Below, in pieces: positions 15,049-22,853 of a DNA stretch of 36,961 bases. The stretch is from CAZQEC01 sp964591565. Lineage in GTDB: Bacteria > Patescibacteriota > UBA1384 > CAJBMM01. Position 1 is the stretch's first letter. Every line of letters begins with the position of its first letter. The translations under genes and the position numbers were made by a program. The stretch covers positions 1-36,961 of the forward strand of contig CAZQEC010000006.1 of assembly GCA_964591565.1 (NCBI GenBank), written 5' to 3'. Under the pieces are notes generated by a model. That model was given only the letters and a program-made list of their open reading frames with translations, did no database searches and had not been told where the DNA came from.

Positions 15049-15441
15049 TTAATTTTTGGCACTATCACTTGGATGGTCTTGCAGATAACGTTTTAATATA
15101 TCTGCCACCATACCCGGTTCGTACTCGGCTTTGACTAAATAGTTAACCGCGCCCAAACTGCGCGCCTTTTCGCCGCTGGTGTGCTCGGGCAAGTTGGTGG
15201 TAATGAACACCGGAATGGCTTTAGTTTCTTCGGTTTCTTTAAGTGTTTTTAAGACGTCAAAGCCGTTCATATTCGGCATAATAATGTCCAGCAAAATGAC
15301 GCTGGGCAGTTCCTTTTTGGCGATATCAATGCCGTCAAGACCATTAGACGCCATAAAGACTGTATATCCGTCCTGTTCGAGCTTCATACGATACATATCG
15401 AGAATCGCTGGTTCATCGTCAATCAAGAGTACGCTTGCCAT
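15049..15441 (-). CDS. Single-domain response regulator
   Basis: A 130-residue CheY-like receiver with no output domain. The acidic pair DDE is at residues 8-10, the phospho-acceptor Asp in VILLDIIMPNMNG (about residue 53), the conserved Thr in ITTN and the Lys in YLVKAE. It lies 52 nt downstream of the histidine kinase at 15494 on the same strand, with AAAGGA before its ATG, so it should be that kinase's partner. The gene is convergent with the Clp-like gene, only 3 nt apart. Confidence 0.9.
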   Translation of the reverse strand: MASVLLIDDEPAILDMYRMKLEQDGYTVFMASNGLDGIDIAKKELPSVILLDIIMPNMNGFDVLKTLKETEETKAIPVFITTNLPEHTSGEKARSLGAVNYLVKAEYEPGMVADILKRYLQDHPSDSAKN

Positions 15442-15493
15442 TTTTCAGTCCTTTCGCCAATTTGTAGTTTACTTATTCATACCATATCAATCA

Positions 15494-16771
15494 TCATCTG
15501 GGAAGTGCTATATAAAACGTCGAGCCCTTGCCCTCAGTACTTTTAACCCATATTTTGCCGTTGTGACGCTCCACAATAATCCGAGCAATGTACAGACCGA
15601 GTCCAGTTCCTTTTGAATCAACGTTAACGGCGTTGGCGCAACGATAAAAACGCTGGAACAGTTTGGCTGTTTCACCCGTTGGCACGCCAATCCCATTGTC
15701 CGTGATGCTAATGAGAACATCATGCGCTCTCGGTTCGCTAGACACCTCTACAGTGCCACCATCTGGAGTATATTTAATGGCGTTATCGATCAGGTTTTGC
15801 AGAACTTGGGCCATTTTTTCAGTGTCAATCGAAATTGCGGGCAAACTAACCGATGGTTTTTTGTAGGTCATCTTTATTTTTTTGTGTGCCGCGAGTGGCA
15901 TCATTTCATCAATCAAAGGTGGAATTAGTTCGTTGACTTTAATAGTGGTGAAGTTAAGGGTAATTTTTCGCTCCTCGAGACGCGAGATGGACAACAACTC
16001 CGACACTAGGTGCACCATCCGTTTAGTAGCTTGCAGAGATTGATTTAGAAAATAGTTTTGTTTTTCGCTCATTTTGCCAATATCGCCAGAGATCAGCATG
16101 GAAATGTGCCCACGAATGATGGACAGTGGGGTGAATAGTTGATGGGAGGTCATGGACACAAAATCGTGCTCAAGCGACTCGGCGGCGTGAATTTTGGTCA
16201 GATCGCGAATTAGTATCAAACTAGCACCGCGATGCCCCTCGTGTTTTTTAGCCCGACCAAAGTGGACGCCTAGGTCAATCGGTCGTCCGTCTTTGGTAGT
16301 AAATATGACCTCTTCGTAGTAATCTGGTTTTTGGTCGGTCAAAAACGCCAGCCCGAAGCTTAAGCCGGTTTCTTTATATTTTTCGCATCTAAATACATTG
16401 GAAACTAGCTGACCGATCACCTCAGACTTGGTGTAGCCAGTGATGGCGGTGACGGAGTCATTAATGCGCAAAACGTGATTATCCTTATCCAAAATAATAA
16501 TGCCGTCGTGGCTCAACTCTAAAAACGCTTCCAGGCGTTCCTTTTGAAACTTAATCTCGCGGCTTTCCGTTTCGATTTCAGCTCGTTCGCCCGCCGATTC
16601 TTTCATGGCTATGTGAGTACGTAAAGTCCAGTAGCCAGCCAGCCAAATTAAGGCAATCACGGTCATACGCGAGGCGAATGGATCGTAGCTTAAGAATCCA
16701 AAGTAAGCCGCCGCCACAACCACCCCAGCCCAGATAAAGATATCAATAATGTTATTGGTTTTTTTGAGCAT
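15494..16771 (-). CDS. PAS-containing membrane sensor histidine kinase
   Basis: A 425-residue kinase. Two N-terminal transmembrane segments (about residues 9-27 and 33-50) and a short coiled coil are followed by a PAS domain (about 85-195), a HisKA domain with the phospho-acceptor His in TSHQLFTPL (about 207; Phe replaces the usual Arg/Lys), then an HATPase_c domain with N-box NLIDNAIKYTP, G1 DNGIGVP and G2 GTGLGLYIA. The promoter is divergent from proB, and the mRNA should be leaderless. The signal is unknown. Confidence 0.92.
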   Translation of the reverse strand: MLKKTNNIIDIFIWAGVVVAAAYFGFLSYDPFASRMTVIALIWLAGYWTLRTHIAMKESAGERAEIETESREIKFQKERLEAFLELSHDGIIILDKDNHVLRINDSVTAITGYTKSEVIGQLVSNVFRCEKYKETGLSFGLAFLTDQKPDYYEEVIFTTKDGRPIDLGVHFGRAKKHEGHRGASLILIRDLTKIHAAESLEHDFVSMTSHQLFTPLSIIRGHISMLISGDIGKMSEKQNYFLNQSLQATKRMVHLVSELLSISRLEERKITLNFTTIKVNELIPPLIDEMMPLAAHKKIKMTYKKPSVSLPAISIDTEKMAQVLQNLIDNAIKYTPDGGTVEVSSEPRAHDVLISITDNGIGVPTGETAKLFQRFYRCANAVNVDSKGTGLGLYIARIIVERHNGKIWVKSTEGKGSTFYIALPR

Positions 16772-16778
16772 TGTTTAT

Positions 16779-16843
16779 ATTATATCTCATAACCGTGCCA
16801 GATGACAAAAATAGCCGACATTGTGCCAATTTTGTGGTATAGT
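16779..16843. promoter_or_regulatory. Divergent leaderless promoters, kinase and proB
   Basis: Minus strand: TTGTCA (16808-16803), 18 nt, TATAAT (16784-16779), 7 nt to the kinase ATG at 16771. Plus strand: CCGACA (16815-16820), 17 nt, TATAGT (16838-16843), 6 nt to the proB ATG at 16850. Confidence 0.75.
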
Positions 16844-16849
16844 GTGGGC

Positions 16850-17953
16850 ATGAGTAAAGTAAAAATAGATGCAAAATATGATACTGCACTTGCCTCGTCT
16901 AATGGCGGTCGGGTAGTTGTTAAAATTGGCTCGCGCTTAGTGGTCGGTGATCGTGGCATACATCGAGATTTTTTGTTAGGATTATTAGATCAAGTGTCAC
17001 AGTTGATTAAAGGTGGCTTTCAGCCGTTAATTGTGCTTTCAGGCGCGGTGGCGTCTGGTAGCGTTGCTGGTAGTCAGCTTTCAGTGCAAGCACAAGCGGC
17101 TATTGGTCAAATGATGTTAAGCACCGCCGTACAACTTTCGGCCCAAACGTGTCATTTATCCGTTGCTCAGTTGCTAGTTTCGCGGAGCGATATTATGGAT
17201 CGCGACCGATATGGAATTTTAGAAAAAACATTAGAAGACTTGACTGCTCATAATATTATCCCGATCATTAACGAAAACGACGCATTATTGGCGCTGAATG
17301 CGCCAAATTTTGTTGATAACGATCAACTTGCCACTGTTATGGCTATTATCGCAAAGGCAGAACACATTGTTATTTTAACTAGCATTGGTGGAGTATTTGC
17401 GGAAAACCCAGATCGAAATCCGGACGCGGCTTTAATTAAAATTATACCGAGCATCAGTGGAGAAGTCATAAAACAACTAGCTCATGGGAAGAATGATTTT
17501 GGCAGAGGGGGTATGGCCAGTAAGTTGCGGGCGGCGCGTATTGCCACTGCAGTCGGAATTACGGTGCATATTACGGGATATTTGGAACACAGTCTGGTGG
17601 ACCTACTCATCAAGAAAAAACCGAGTGGTACCGTATGTGTTGCCCACGGGAATATAATTCGTCATTTGTATGCGCGTGACCGCTGGATTATTTCAGCCCA
17701 TAACTCCGGGGCGTTTATTCAAGTGGATGAAGGTGCTAAGGCCGCGCTCATTAAACGCAAAAGCTTGCTTGCGGTAGGTATTACTAAACATATCGGACAA
17801 TTTAGCAAAGGTGATTCAGTTGAAGTGATTGATAATCAAACAAACACCATAGCATTAGGCTTGGCCAGTATTTCTTCTGATGAGTTAGATCGTTTGGTCG
17901 AAAATCCTTACAATATTGAAGTTATTCACGCAAATAATATGAGGTTAGTATGA
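16850..17953 (+). CDS. proB: Glutamate 5-kinase
   Basis: First step of proline synthesis: phosphorylates glutamate to gamma-glutamyl phosphate. At 367 residues it has the amino-acid kinase domain (VVVKIGSRLVV, LSGAVASGS, IINENDALL, DNDQLATVMAI, and the GRGGMASKLRAA loop that binds nucleotide) and a C-terminal PUA domain (from about residue 275, DRWIISAHNSGAFIQVDEGAK). I chose ATG 16850, the leaderless start; the frame runs up to 16802, but that would cover the promoter. ATGA overlap with proC. Confidence 0.95.
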   Translation: MSKVKIDAKYDTALASSNGGRVVVKIGSRLVVGDRGIHRDFLLGLLDQVSQLIKGGFQPLIVLSGAVASGSVAGSQLSVQAQAAIGQMMLSTAVQLSAQTCHLSVAQLLVSRSDIMDRDRYGILEKTLEDLTAHNIIPIINENDALLALNAPNFVDNDQLATVMAIIAKAEHIVILTSIGGVFAENPDRNPDAALIKIIPSISGEVIKQLAHGKNDFGRGGMASKLRAARIATAVGITVHITGYLEHSLVDLLIKKKPSGTVCVAHGNIIRHLYARDRWIISAHNSGAFIQVDEGAKAALIKRKSLLAVGITKHIGQFSKGDSVEVIDNQTNTIALGLASISSDELDRLVENPYNIEVIHANNMRLV

Positions 17954-18777
17954 AGCAATTACCGATTGTGATTATTGGTGGCGGGGTAATGGGGGGAGCT
18001 ATTGCCGAGAGACTAATAAAGGATGAATATTGCAAACCTCCCGAAATGAGTATTGTGGAACGAGACGCTAATAGACGAGTTTATCTTTCACAAACGTTGC
18101 CAGGTGTACACATTCTACCCAAAATGGTTAAACTGCAGACGAGTGAGGCACTTGTGCTTTTAGCAATTAAGCCACAAGATTCACACGAAGCATTTATTCA
18201 ACTTAAGGAAGCTGGCTTCGTACAAGGTATGGTTGTTTCTGTAATGGCGGGGATTAAGTTAGCAAAATTACAACGAGAGTTCCCACAAGCGCACATTATT
18301 CGGGCTATGCCAAATATAGCTGTGGCTGTTGGTGAAGGGGTAATTGGATGGGCAAGTTCGTCTGAAATTTCAACTGAAGAGCGAGAAATTGTCGAGGGGC
18401 TATTTGCATCACTTGGAAAGCATTATCTATTAGATGAAGATCAACTTGATGCAATAACTGCGATTTCAGGTTCTGGTCCGGCTTATCTATATATGTTTGT
18501 TACCGACATACTTAATGCGGCTCGTGCATTAAATTTGGGCGATCAACTTACAAGCGAAATTGTGAAGCAAACTATTGTTGGTGCGGCAATGCTATATCAA
18601 ATACAAAATATTGATGCGATCACATTGGCAAATAAAGTAACCTCAAAAGGTGGTAGTACACAAGCGGCTCGGGAAGTATTGAATCAATATCATTCTAGTG
18701 AAATGTGGCAAAAGGCAATTCTGGCGGCCTATCATCGCTCTCAAGAAATTGGCTCAAGTTCGGATGACAAAAAGTGA
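17950..18777 (+). CDS. proC: Pyrroline-5-carboxylate reductase
   Basis: Final step of proline synthesis, NAD(P)H reduction of pyrroline-5-carboxylate. 275 residues. The Rossmann motif IIGGGVMGGAIAERL is at residues 6-20, and the C-terminal dimer domain carries ITAISGSGPAYLYMF and TSKGGSTQAA (the family more often has TSPGGTT). The start overlaps the proB stop by 4 nt. The third pathway gene proA is 4 kb downstream with its own promoter, separated by the peptide cassette and the S66 gene. Confidence 0.95.
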   Translation: MKQLPIVIIGGGVMGGAIAERLIKDEYCKPPEMSIVERDANRRVYLSQTLPGVHILPKMVKLQTSEALVLLAIKPQDSHEAFIQLKEAGFVQGMVVSVMAGIKLAKLQREFPQAHIIRAMPNIAVAVGEGVIGWASSSEISTEEREIVEGLFASLGKHYLLDEDQLDAITAISGSGPAYLYMFVTDILNAARALNLGDQLTSEIVKQTIVGAAMLYQIQNIDAITLANKVTSKGGSTQAAREVLNQYHSSEMWQKAILAAYHRSQEIGSSSDDKK

Positions 18778-18804
18778 TCGCCGAAATTTGCCTACCGTAT
18801 TAAC

Positions 18805-18833
18805 TGGACTAAATGTGCTGAATTTGTTATTAT
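18805..18833 (+). promoter_or_regulatory. Promoter candidate of the peptide cassette
   Basis: TGGACT (18805-18810), 17 nt, TATTAT (18828-18833). It predicts a leader of about 65 nt before the ABC-F start at 18904. The -35 is a moderate match. Confidence 0.45.
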
Positions 18834-18903
18834 GCGGGTATTAGCCGTTAAGCACATTGACAACTTACCATCATTCGCCAACTTCGCACAGAAAGGCACT
18901 AGG

Positions 18904-20541
18904 ATGATTTGTGTAGACAAGCTCTATTTGGAGCTGGGAACGCGTGTGGTGCTACGCGATATATCCTTTGTCATTGCTGACGGAGAGAAGATCGGGCTGG
19001 TTGGACATAACGGCGCCGGTAAAACCTCTCTCTTGAAGATTTTGGCGGGATTGATAGCACCAGATCGTGGTAAACTGCAGGTGAGTGGGCGAAGGGCAAG
19101 CAAAATTAGCTATGTCCCGCAGTATCTCTCGCTTGACAATAACCAGTCCGAGATGGATGTTCTATCCTACATGCTAGAAGGTCGTGGTCTGCTTACCTTA
19201 CTGAAACAGCTTCATGATATAGAGCAACACATGGAGGAAACAAAAGACCCCGATGCTATCAACGACCTGATTGAGCAACACCAAAATATACAGCAACAGT
19301 ATTTCGATCTTGAGGGTTATGTGGCTGAAGATCGGGTGATCGAGATTCTATCAGGTATCGGACTTAATTGGGTCGATCTTGATCAAGCAGTTTCAAGCTT
19401 GAGTGGAGGACAGAAATCGCGCTTGGCTATCGCTCGCATTCTCTTCGAAGATTCAGACGTTCTGCTTCTCGACGAACCTACCAATCATATGGACGCGGAA
19501 GCTGTGGATTGGCTTGGTCGCTACCTAGCCAAATCAGCCCAGACCGTCATTGCAGTTTCTCACCTTGCAACCTTTCTTGACCAGTTTGTTGAACGGATTC
19601 TTTACCTCGAGCGGCAAACCAGCACCGTTGAGTCGTTCTCTGGTAATTTTAGCCAGATGATCCTATCACGCCAGAATCGAAGGATTACAACAGAGCGAGA
19701 TCGGTTAAAGACAGCTGTCCGGATACGAAAATTGAAAGAGTACATTCGAACCGTTCCTTTAAGTAAGTCGGGCATCAAACATAGTCGTGAAAAAGAATTA
19801 GAGCGACTTGAATCTACTATGCCCACTCTCGTAACTGAACGAGAAATAATGGTACGGTTCAGCCCACGCGTCACGCTTACCAAAAACGCAATCTCCGCTT
19901 CTAATCTGACCAAGTCGTTTGGCGACCACCGAGTTCTGTCAGGGGTATCATTAATTGTTGAGCCACACGATCGGCTTGGAATTGTTGGGGTAAATGGTGC
20001 TGGTAAAACTACCCTGTTGCGTATACTGGCTGGGGCCACAAAGCCAGATAGTGGTAGAGTGGACAAACATTCCCGCATAGAGCTTGGTTGGTATGAGCAA
20101 GAACAGGAAGGGTTGCACGAAGAGCTATCAGTTCTCGAAGAAGCCAAGCTTGCTAGTGCTGGAATGTCGGAACAACAGATTCGGGCCACATTGGCACACT
20201 TTCTGCTGGCTGACAAAGTACAACAGACAGTAAGTACCTTAAGCCGGGGCGAAAGAAATCGCCTGGTAATGTGCAAACTAATGCTGACCAGACCCAATCT
20301 GCTACTTCTAGACGAGCCTACCAACCACCTCGACCGACCAACACAAGTTCGCCTCAAAGCGGCGTTGGCAGACTACGTTGGATCGATTATCATCGTCAGC
20401 CACGACCTCGAATTCCTAGAAGGAATCGGAGTGGAGTGGGTACTCCATCTGCCGCAAGGCAAGTTAGTCCCGCTTAGCCGATTCATATCAGAAGGAGTAG
20501 CTAATGAAAGGCTTTTCACTCCAACTCAAACCGGTCGGTAG
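18904..20541 (+). CDS. ABC-F family ATPase
   Basis: A soluble twin-ABC protein of 545 residues without membrane segments; family members act on the ribosome (EttA, Uup and YbiT types, or antibiotic-resistance ABC-F). ABC1: Walker A GHNGAGKTS (about 35), LSGGQKSRLAIARIL (165), VLLLDEPTNHMD (188). ABC2: GVNGAGKTT (360), degenerate signature LSRGERNRL (445), LLLLDEPTNHLD (465). The linker (about 250-320) is short, basic and helical. ATG 18904 has GAAAGG 8 nt upstream and begins at the first strand; the frame opens at 18832 inside the promoter. It overlaps the radical SAM gene by 38 nt. In this cassette it may give self-protection; that is inference. Confidence 0.88.
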   Translation: MICVDKLYLELGTRVVLRDISFVIADGEKIGLVGHNGAGKTSLLKILAGLIAPDRGKLQVSGRRASKISYVPQYLSLDNNQSEMDVLSYMLEGRGLLTLLKQLHDIEQHMEETKDPDAINDLIEQHQNIQQQYFDLEGYVAEDRVIEILSGIGLNWVDLDQAVSSLSGGQKSRLAIARILFEDSDVLLLDEPTNHMDAEAVDWLGRYLAKSAQTVIAVSHLATFLDQFVERILYLERQTSTVESFSGNFSQMILSRQNRRITTERDRLKTAVRIRKLKEYIRTVPLSKSGIKHSREKELERLESTMPTLVTEREIMVRFSPRVTLTKNAISASNLTKSFGDHRVLSGVSLIVEPHDRLGIVGVNGAGKTTLLRILAGATKPDSGRVDKHSRIELGWYEQEQEGLHEELSVLEEAKLASAGMSEQQIRATLAHFLLADKVQQTVSTLSRGERNRLVMCKLMLTRPNLLLLDEPTNHLDRPTQVRLKAALADYVGSIIIVSHDLEFLEGIGVEWVLHLPQGKLVPLSRFISEGVANERLFTPTQTGR

Positions 20542-21607
20542 TGCCTGCAATATCGCCTGTGAGTACTGTTACGTCGCACCGTTTCGACCGAAACACTTAA
20601 CGGTGATGTCAGATGAGGTGCTATCTCGCGTTTTATCTGGATGTATAACAGGATCGGAATATCCAGTCATCACTTGGCACGGCGGAGAGCCAACTTTGGC
20701 AGGATACGACTTCTTCGCTCGGGCCATCGAACTAATGGAGCAGTTTCGCCGACCATCGCAAGAGGTGTGGAATGTGCTTCAAACCAACGCCACTTTGATC
20801 TCTCCGCGTTTCGCAGAACTGCTGTCTAACGCCAAGTTTGAGGTAAGTATCAGTCTCGACGGACCTCAGCATGTGCACAATCTGCATAGGATTGATAGAC
20901 GAGGAAGACCAACGTTCGCTCAGGTGAGTAAGGGCATCGAGACACTGCGATCCGCAGGGTTTAACCCTGCAGTTATCGCCACCGTCACCCAGTCATCCCT
21001 GCCATTTCCGACAGAGACCCTCCATTTTCTGGTGGAAAACGGATTTCGGGACATCAAGTACAGCCCTGTTTACGATTCCGCCACGGATCGCTTCAGTATC
21101 ACTAGCAACCAGTGGTTCGGTTACCTCAAGGCGGTGTTTCTAGCATGGATTGAACTGGCCGACGCAGACATCCATATACGGGAACTCGACGAGGTGATTG
21201 CATGGCTGGACGGATCATCGTTATCACTTTGCTCTAGTGACCAGACCTGCCTCAACTGGGTATCCGTCGACCCTGATGGCAATCTCTACCCGTGTGAGTA
21301 TTTGCGCACCTGCCACTCCTACGGCAACATTATGGAGATGTGTTTGGCAGACATAATACTTACTCCCACATACCAGGCATTCCGTCAGGCTACTCTGGCT
21401 ACGAATGACCAGTGTAGCAACTGCCGTTTTCAACAATGGTGTGGCAACGGTTGCCCAGCCACCCGCATCACTCCCAGCGGGCAGATAGCCGCCTCTGGCG
21501 TCTACGTCTATTGCAGAGAGCGCCAGAAGTTGTACAATCTGGTTAAGACCACCTTTGCGCAAGTGCTCGGTGATCCCACTCTACAGAAAGGAGGAACAAA
21601 AGTATGA
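20504..21607 (+). CDS. Radical SAM/SPASM peptide-modifying enzyme
   Basis: A 367-residue radical SAM enzyme. The [4Fe-4S]-SAM motif is C15-NIA-C19-EY-C22; WHGGEPTLAGYDFF is the GGE motif, and SISLDGP is typical of the anaerobic sulfatase-maturase/RiPP-maturase subgroup. The C-terminal SPASM region has Cys at about 243 and 249, YPCEYL (264), TCHSYG, QCSNC, WCGNGCPA (303-316) and VYC, enough for two auxiliary clusters. It ends in ATGA overlap with a 35-residue peptide gene, the likely substrate. GAAGGAG precedes the start. A three-residue-cyclophane or other carbon-crosslinking activity is the best guess; anSME-type oxidation is less likely given the context. Confidence 0.88.
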   Translation: MKGFSLQLKPVGSACNIACEYCYVAPFRPKHLTVMSDEVLSRVLSGCITGSEYPVITWHGGEPTLAGYDFFARAIELMEQFRRPSQEVWNVLQTNATLISPRFAELLSNAKFEVSISLDGPQHVHNLHRIDRRGRPTFAQVSKGIETLRSAGFNPAVIATVTQSSLPFPTETLHFLVENGFRDIKYSPVYDSATDRFSITSNQWFGYLKAVFLAWIELADADIHIRELDEVIAWLDGSSLSLCSSDQTCLNWVSVDPDGNLYPCEYLRTCHSYGNIMEMCLADIILTPTYQAFRQATLATNDQCSNCRFQQWCGNGCPATRITPSGQIAASGVYVYCRERQKLYNLVKTTFAQVLGDPTLQKGGTKV

Positions 21608-21711
21608 AGCGCGACTTCATCCTGAAGGTCCTGGAGGATCTCAAGAAGAAGAACGCCGCCGCCAAAGACGCTTCGTGGCGCGGTACCCGCTCCAACTGGA
21701 TCAAGTGCTAG
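21604..21711 (+). CDS. Putative RiPP precursor peptide (35 aa)
   Basis: A very short gene preceded by AAAGGAGG (one of the strongest ribosome sites in the window) and overlapping the maturase stop as ATGA. Residues 1-16 (MKRDFILKVLEDLKKK) form an amphipathic, charged leader-like helix; NAAAKDA is a spacer; the tail SWRGTRSNWIKC is the likely core, with two Trp, Arg/Lys residues and a terminal Cys. W32-I33-K34 fits the aromatic-x-x pattern crosslinked by cyclophane-forming radical SAM enzymes. A terminator follows 38 nt later. The peptide itself matches no family I know. Confidence 0.8.
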   Translation: MKRDFILKVLEDLKKKNAAAKDASWRGTRSNWIKC

Positions 21712-21749
21712 ACTCGCATGTTGCGACAACTAGTGCCAGATCCGCCCCG

Positions 21750-21795
21750 CCCCGTAATCGGCTTGCCGGTTCCGGGGTGTCTCTTTCTCTTATAT
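21750..21795 (+). terminator. Terminator of the peptide cassette
   Basis: CCCCG / CGGGG outer stem (21750-21754, 21773-21777) with an inner CGGC-TT-GCCG hairpin, followed by TGTCTCTTTCTCTT. It closes the ABC-F/radical SAM/peptide transcription unit. Confidence 0.7.
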
Positions 21796-21845
21796 CAAAG
21801 CTCAACTCAATATTCGCAAAGATTACTCGTTAGACGGTCGTCATT

Positions 21846-22751
21846 TCATGCTTCGCGTCCATAATTTATATTCAAGATCAATTTCTGAGTATCCAAATAA
21901 GCCAACGCCCCATTCGGCATAGTGTAAAATGCCTTGCAGTGATGACCAAAGTAATTGGCTCGGATTATCGGAATGTCTCGATTTCCTATGACGGCTAGAA
22001 CCAAATCAGAAATGGATCGTTTTGTGTCGTTCCACTGATCTATATGCCCAATTATCAGACCATTTATTTTGCTTAAGACCCCGCTATTTTTGAGCTGATA
22101 TAATTGGTACTCAAAAGTGTGCATTCCTTCCTCAACATCTTCTATAAAAAGAATTGTCTCATCAAACGATGGGGAATAGGGGGTGGCTAAAAGTGAATTA
22201 ACAATAAACAAATTTCCGCCTATCAATTTTCCTTTTGCCAAGCCGTGTCGGATGACATCAAAACTTGGATATTCAACATTTTGGTTGTGCGAGGTGAGCA
22301 TATCTAATAAGAAATTAACCGAAGAACGATCGATTGATGCTAAATTGTTAACGTTTGGCCCGTGAAAGGTCACTAGATTTGATTTGTGATGAATAGCTAA
22401 AAGCAAAGTGGTTATATCACTAAACCCAATTATGATTTTTGGGTTAGATGCGATTGCTTTATAATCCAAAAGCGGTAAAAGTTGATTGCATGCATCGCCT
22501 CCCAACGCAGCCCAAATTACCTTTATGGACGGGTCTTTTACCAAAGACATAAACTCTTTAGATCGATCTAACGGCTTGCCAGCCGCTTCACCATAATGCC
22601 AAGTGAGACTTTTAGTGCGACGAACCCTAAAACCCTCGTCTTCAATCAAATTGATCCCAGCTTCAATTACTTTCTCGAATCCGCCGATATGACGAGAAGG
22701 AGCGAAAATAGCAACGATATCATTTTTATTTAACACCATGGGCTTTATCAT
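21846..22751 (-). CDS. S66-family serine peptidase (LD-carboxypeptidase/MccF-like)
   Basis: 301 residues, usual family length. S66 members are either cytosolic LD-carboxypeptidases (LdcA, murein tripeptide recycling) or MccF-type enzymes that cleave microcin C and confer immunity. Seen: nucleophile Ser in IIGFSDITTLL (about 114), Glu in ILFIEDVEEGMHTFEYQL (about 205), His in YFGHHCKAFYTMPNG (about 272), where the usual Pro after GHxx is absent. It is convergent with the peptide cassette. Its promoter (TTGTTT, 17 nt, TATATT, 6 nt to ATG) makes it leaderless, unlike the cassette genes, so it may be a housekeeping gene rather than a cassette member. Confidence 0.85.
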   Translation of the reverse strand: MIKPMVLNKNDIVAIFAPSRHIGGFEKVIEAGINLIEDEGFRVRRTKSLTWHYGEAAGKPLDRSKEFMSLVKDPSIKVIWAALGGDACNQLLPLLDYKAIASNPKIIIGFSDITTLLLAIHHKSNLVTFHGPNVNNLASIDRSSVNFLLDMLTSHNQNVEYPSFDVIRHGLAKGKLIGGNLFIVNSLLATPYSPSFDETILFIEDVEEGMHTFEYQLYQLKNSGVLSKINGLIIGHIDQWNDTKRSISDLVLAVIGNRDIPIIRANYFGHHCKAFYTMPNGALAYLDTQKLILNINYGREA

Positions 22752-22757
22752 ACACTG

Positions 22758-22786
22758 AATATACCCTCGATTTTCATATGAAACAA
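22758..22786 (-). promoter_or_regulatory. Promoter of the S66 gene, leaderless
   Basis: TTGTTT (22786-22781), 17 nt, TATATT (22763-22758), 6 nt to ATG 22751. Confidence 0.7.
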
Positions 22787-22809
22787 TACAAGCACGAATC
22801 AGCCCTCAG

Positions 22810-22837
22810 TTGCACTAAACTCCAAAATATGTATAAT
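22810..22837 (+). promoter_or_regulatory. Promoter of proA
   Basis: TTGCAC (22810-22815), 16 nt, TATAAT (22832-22837). An AGGGA ribosome site precedes the ATG at 22854. It gives proA independent expression. Confidence 0.7.
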
Positions 22838-22853
22838 AATCAATAGGGATTAA

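Noticed and set aside
19602..20357. A 251-residue open frame antisense to the ABC-F gene
   Set aside because: It is a shadow of the second half of a well-supported gene; composition is Arg/Ser-rich with no recognisable motif and no ribosome site.
21718..21870. A short frame after the peptide gene that could be a second precursor
   Set aside because: It reads straight through the terminator hairpin, has no ribosome site and lacks a leader-like N-terminus.
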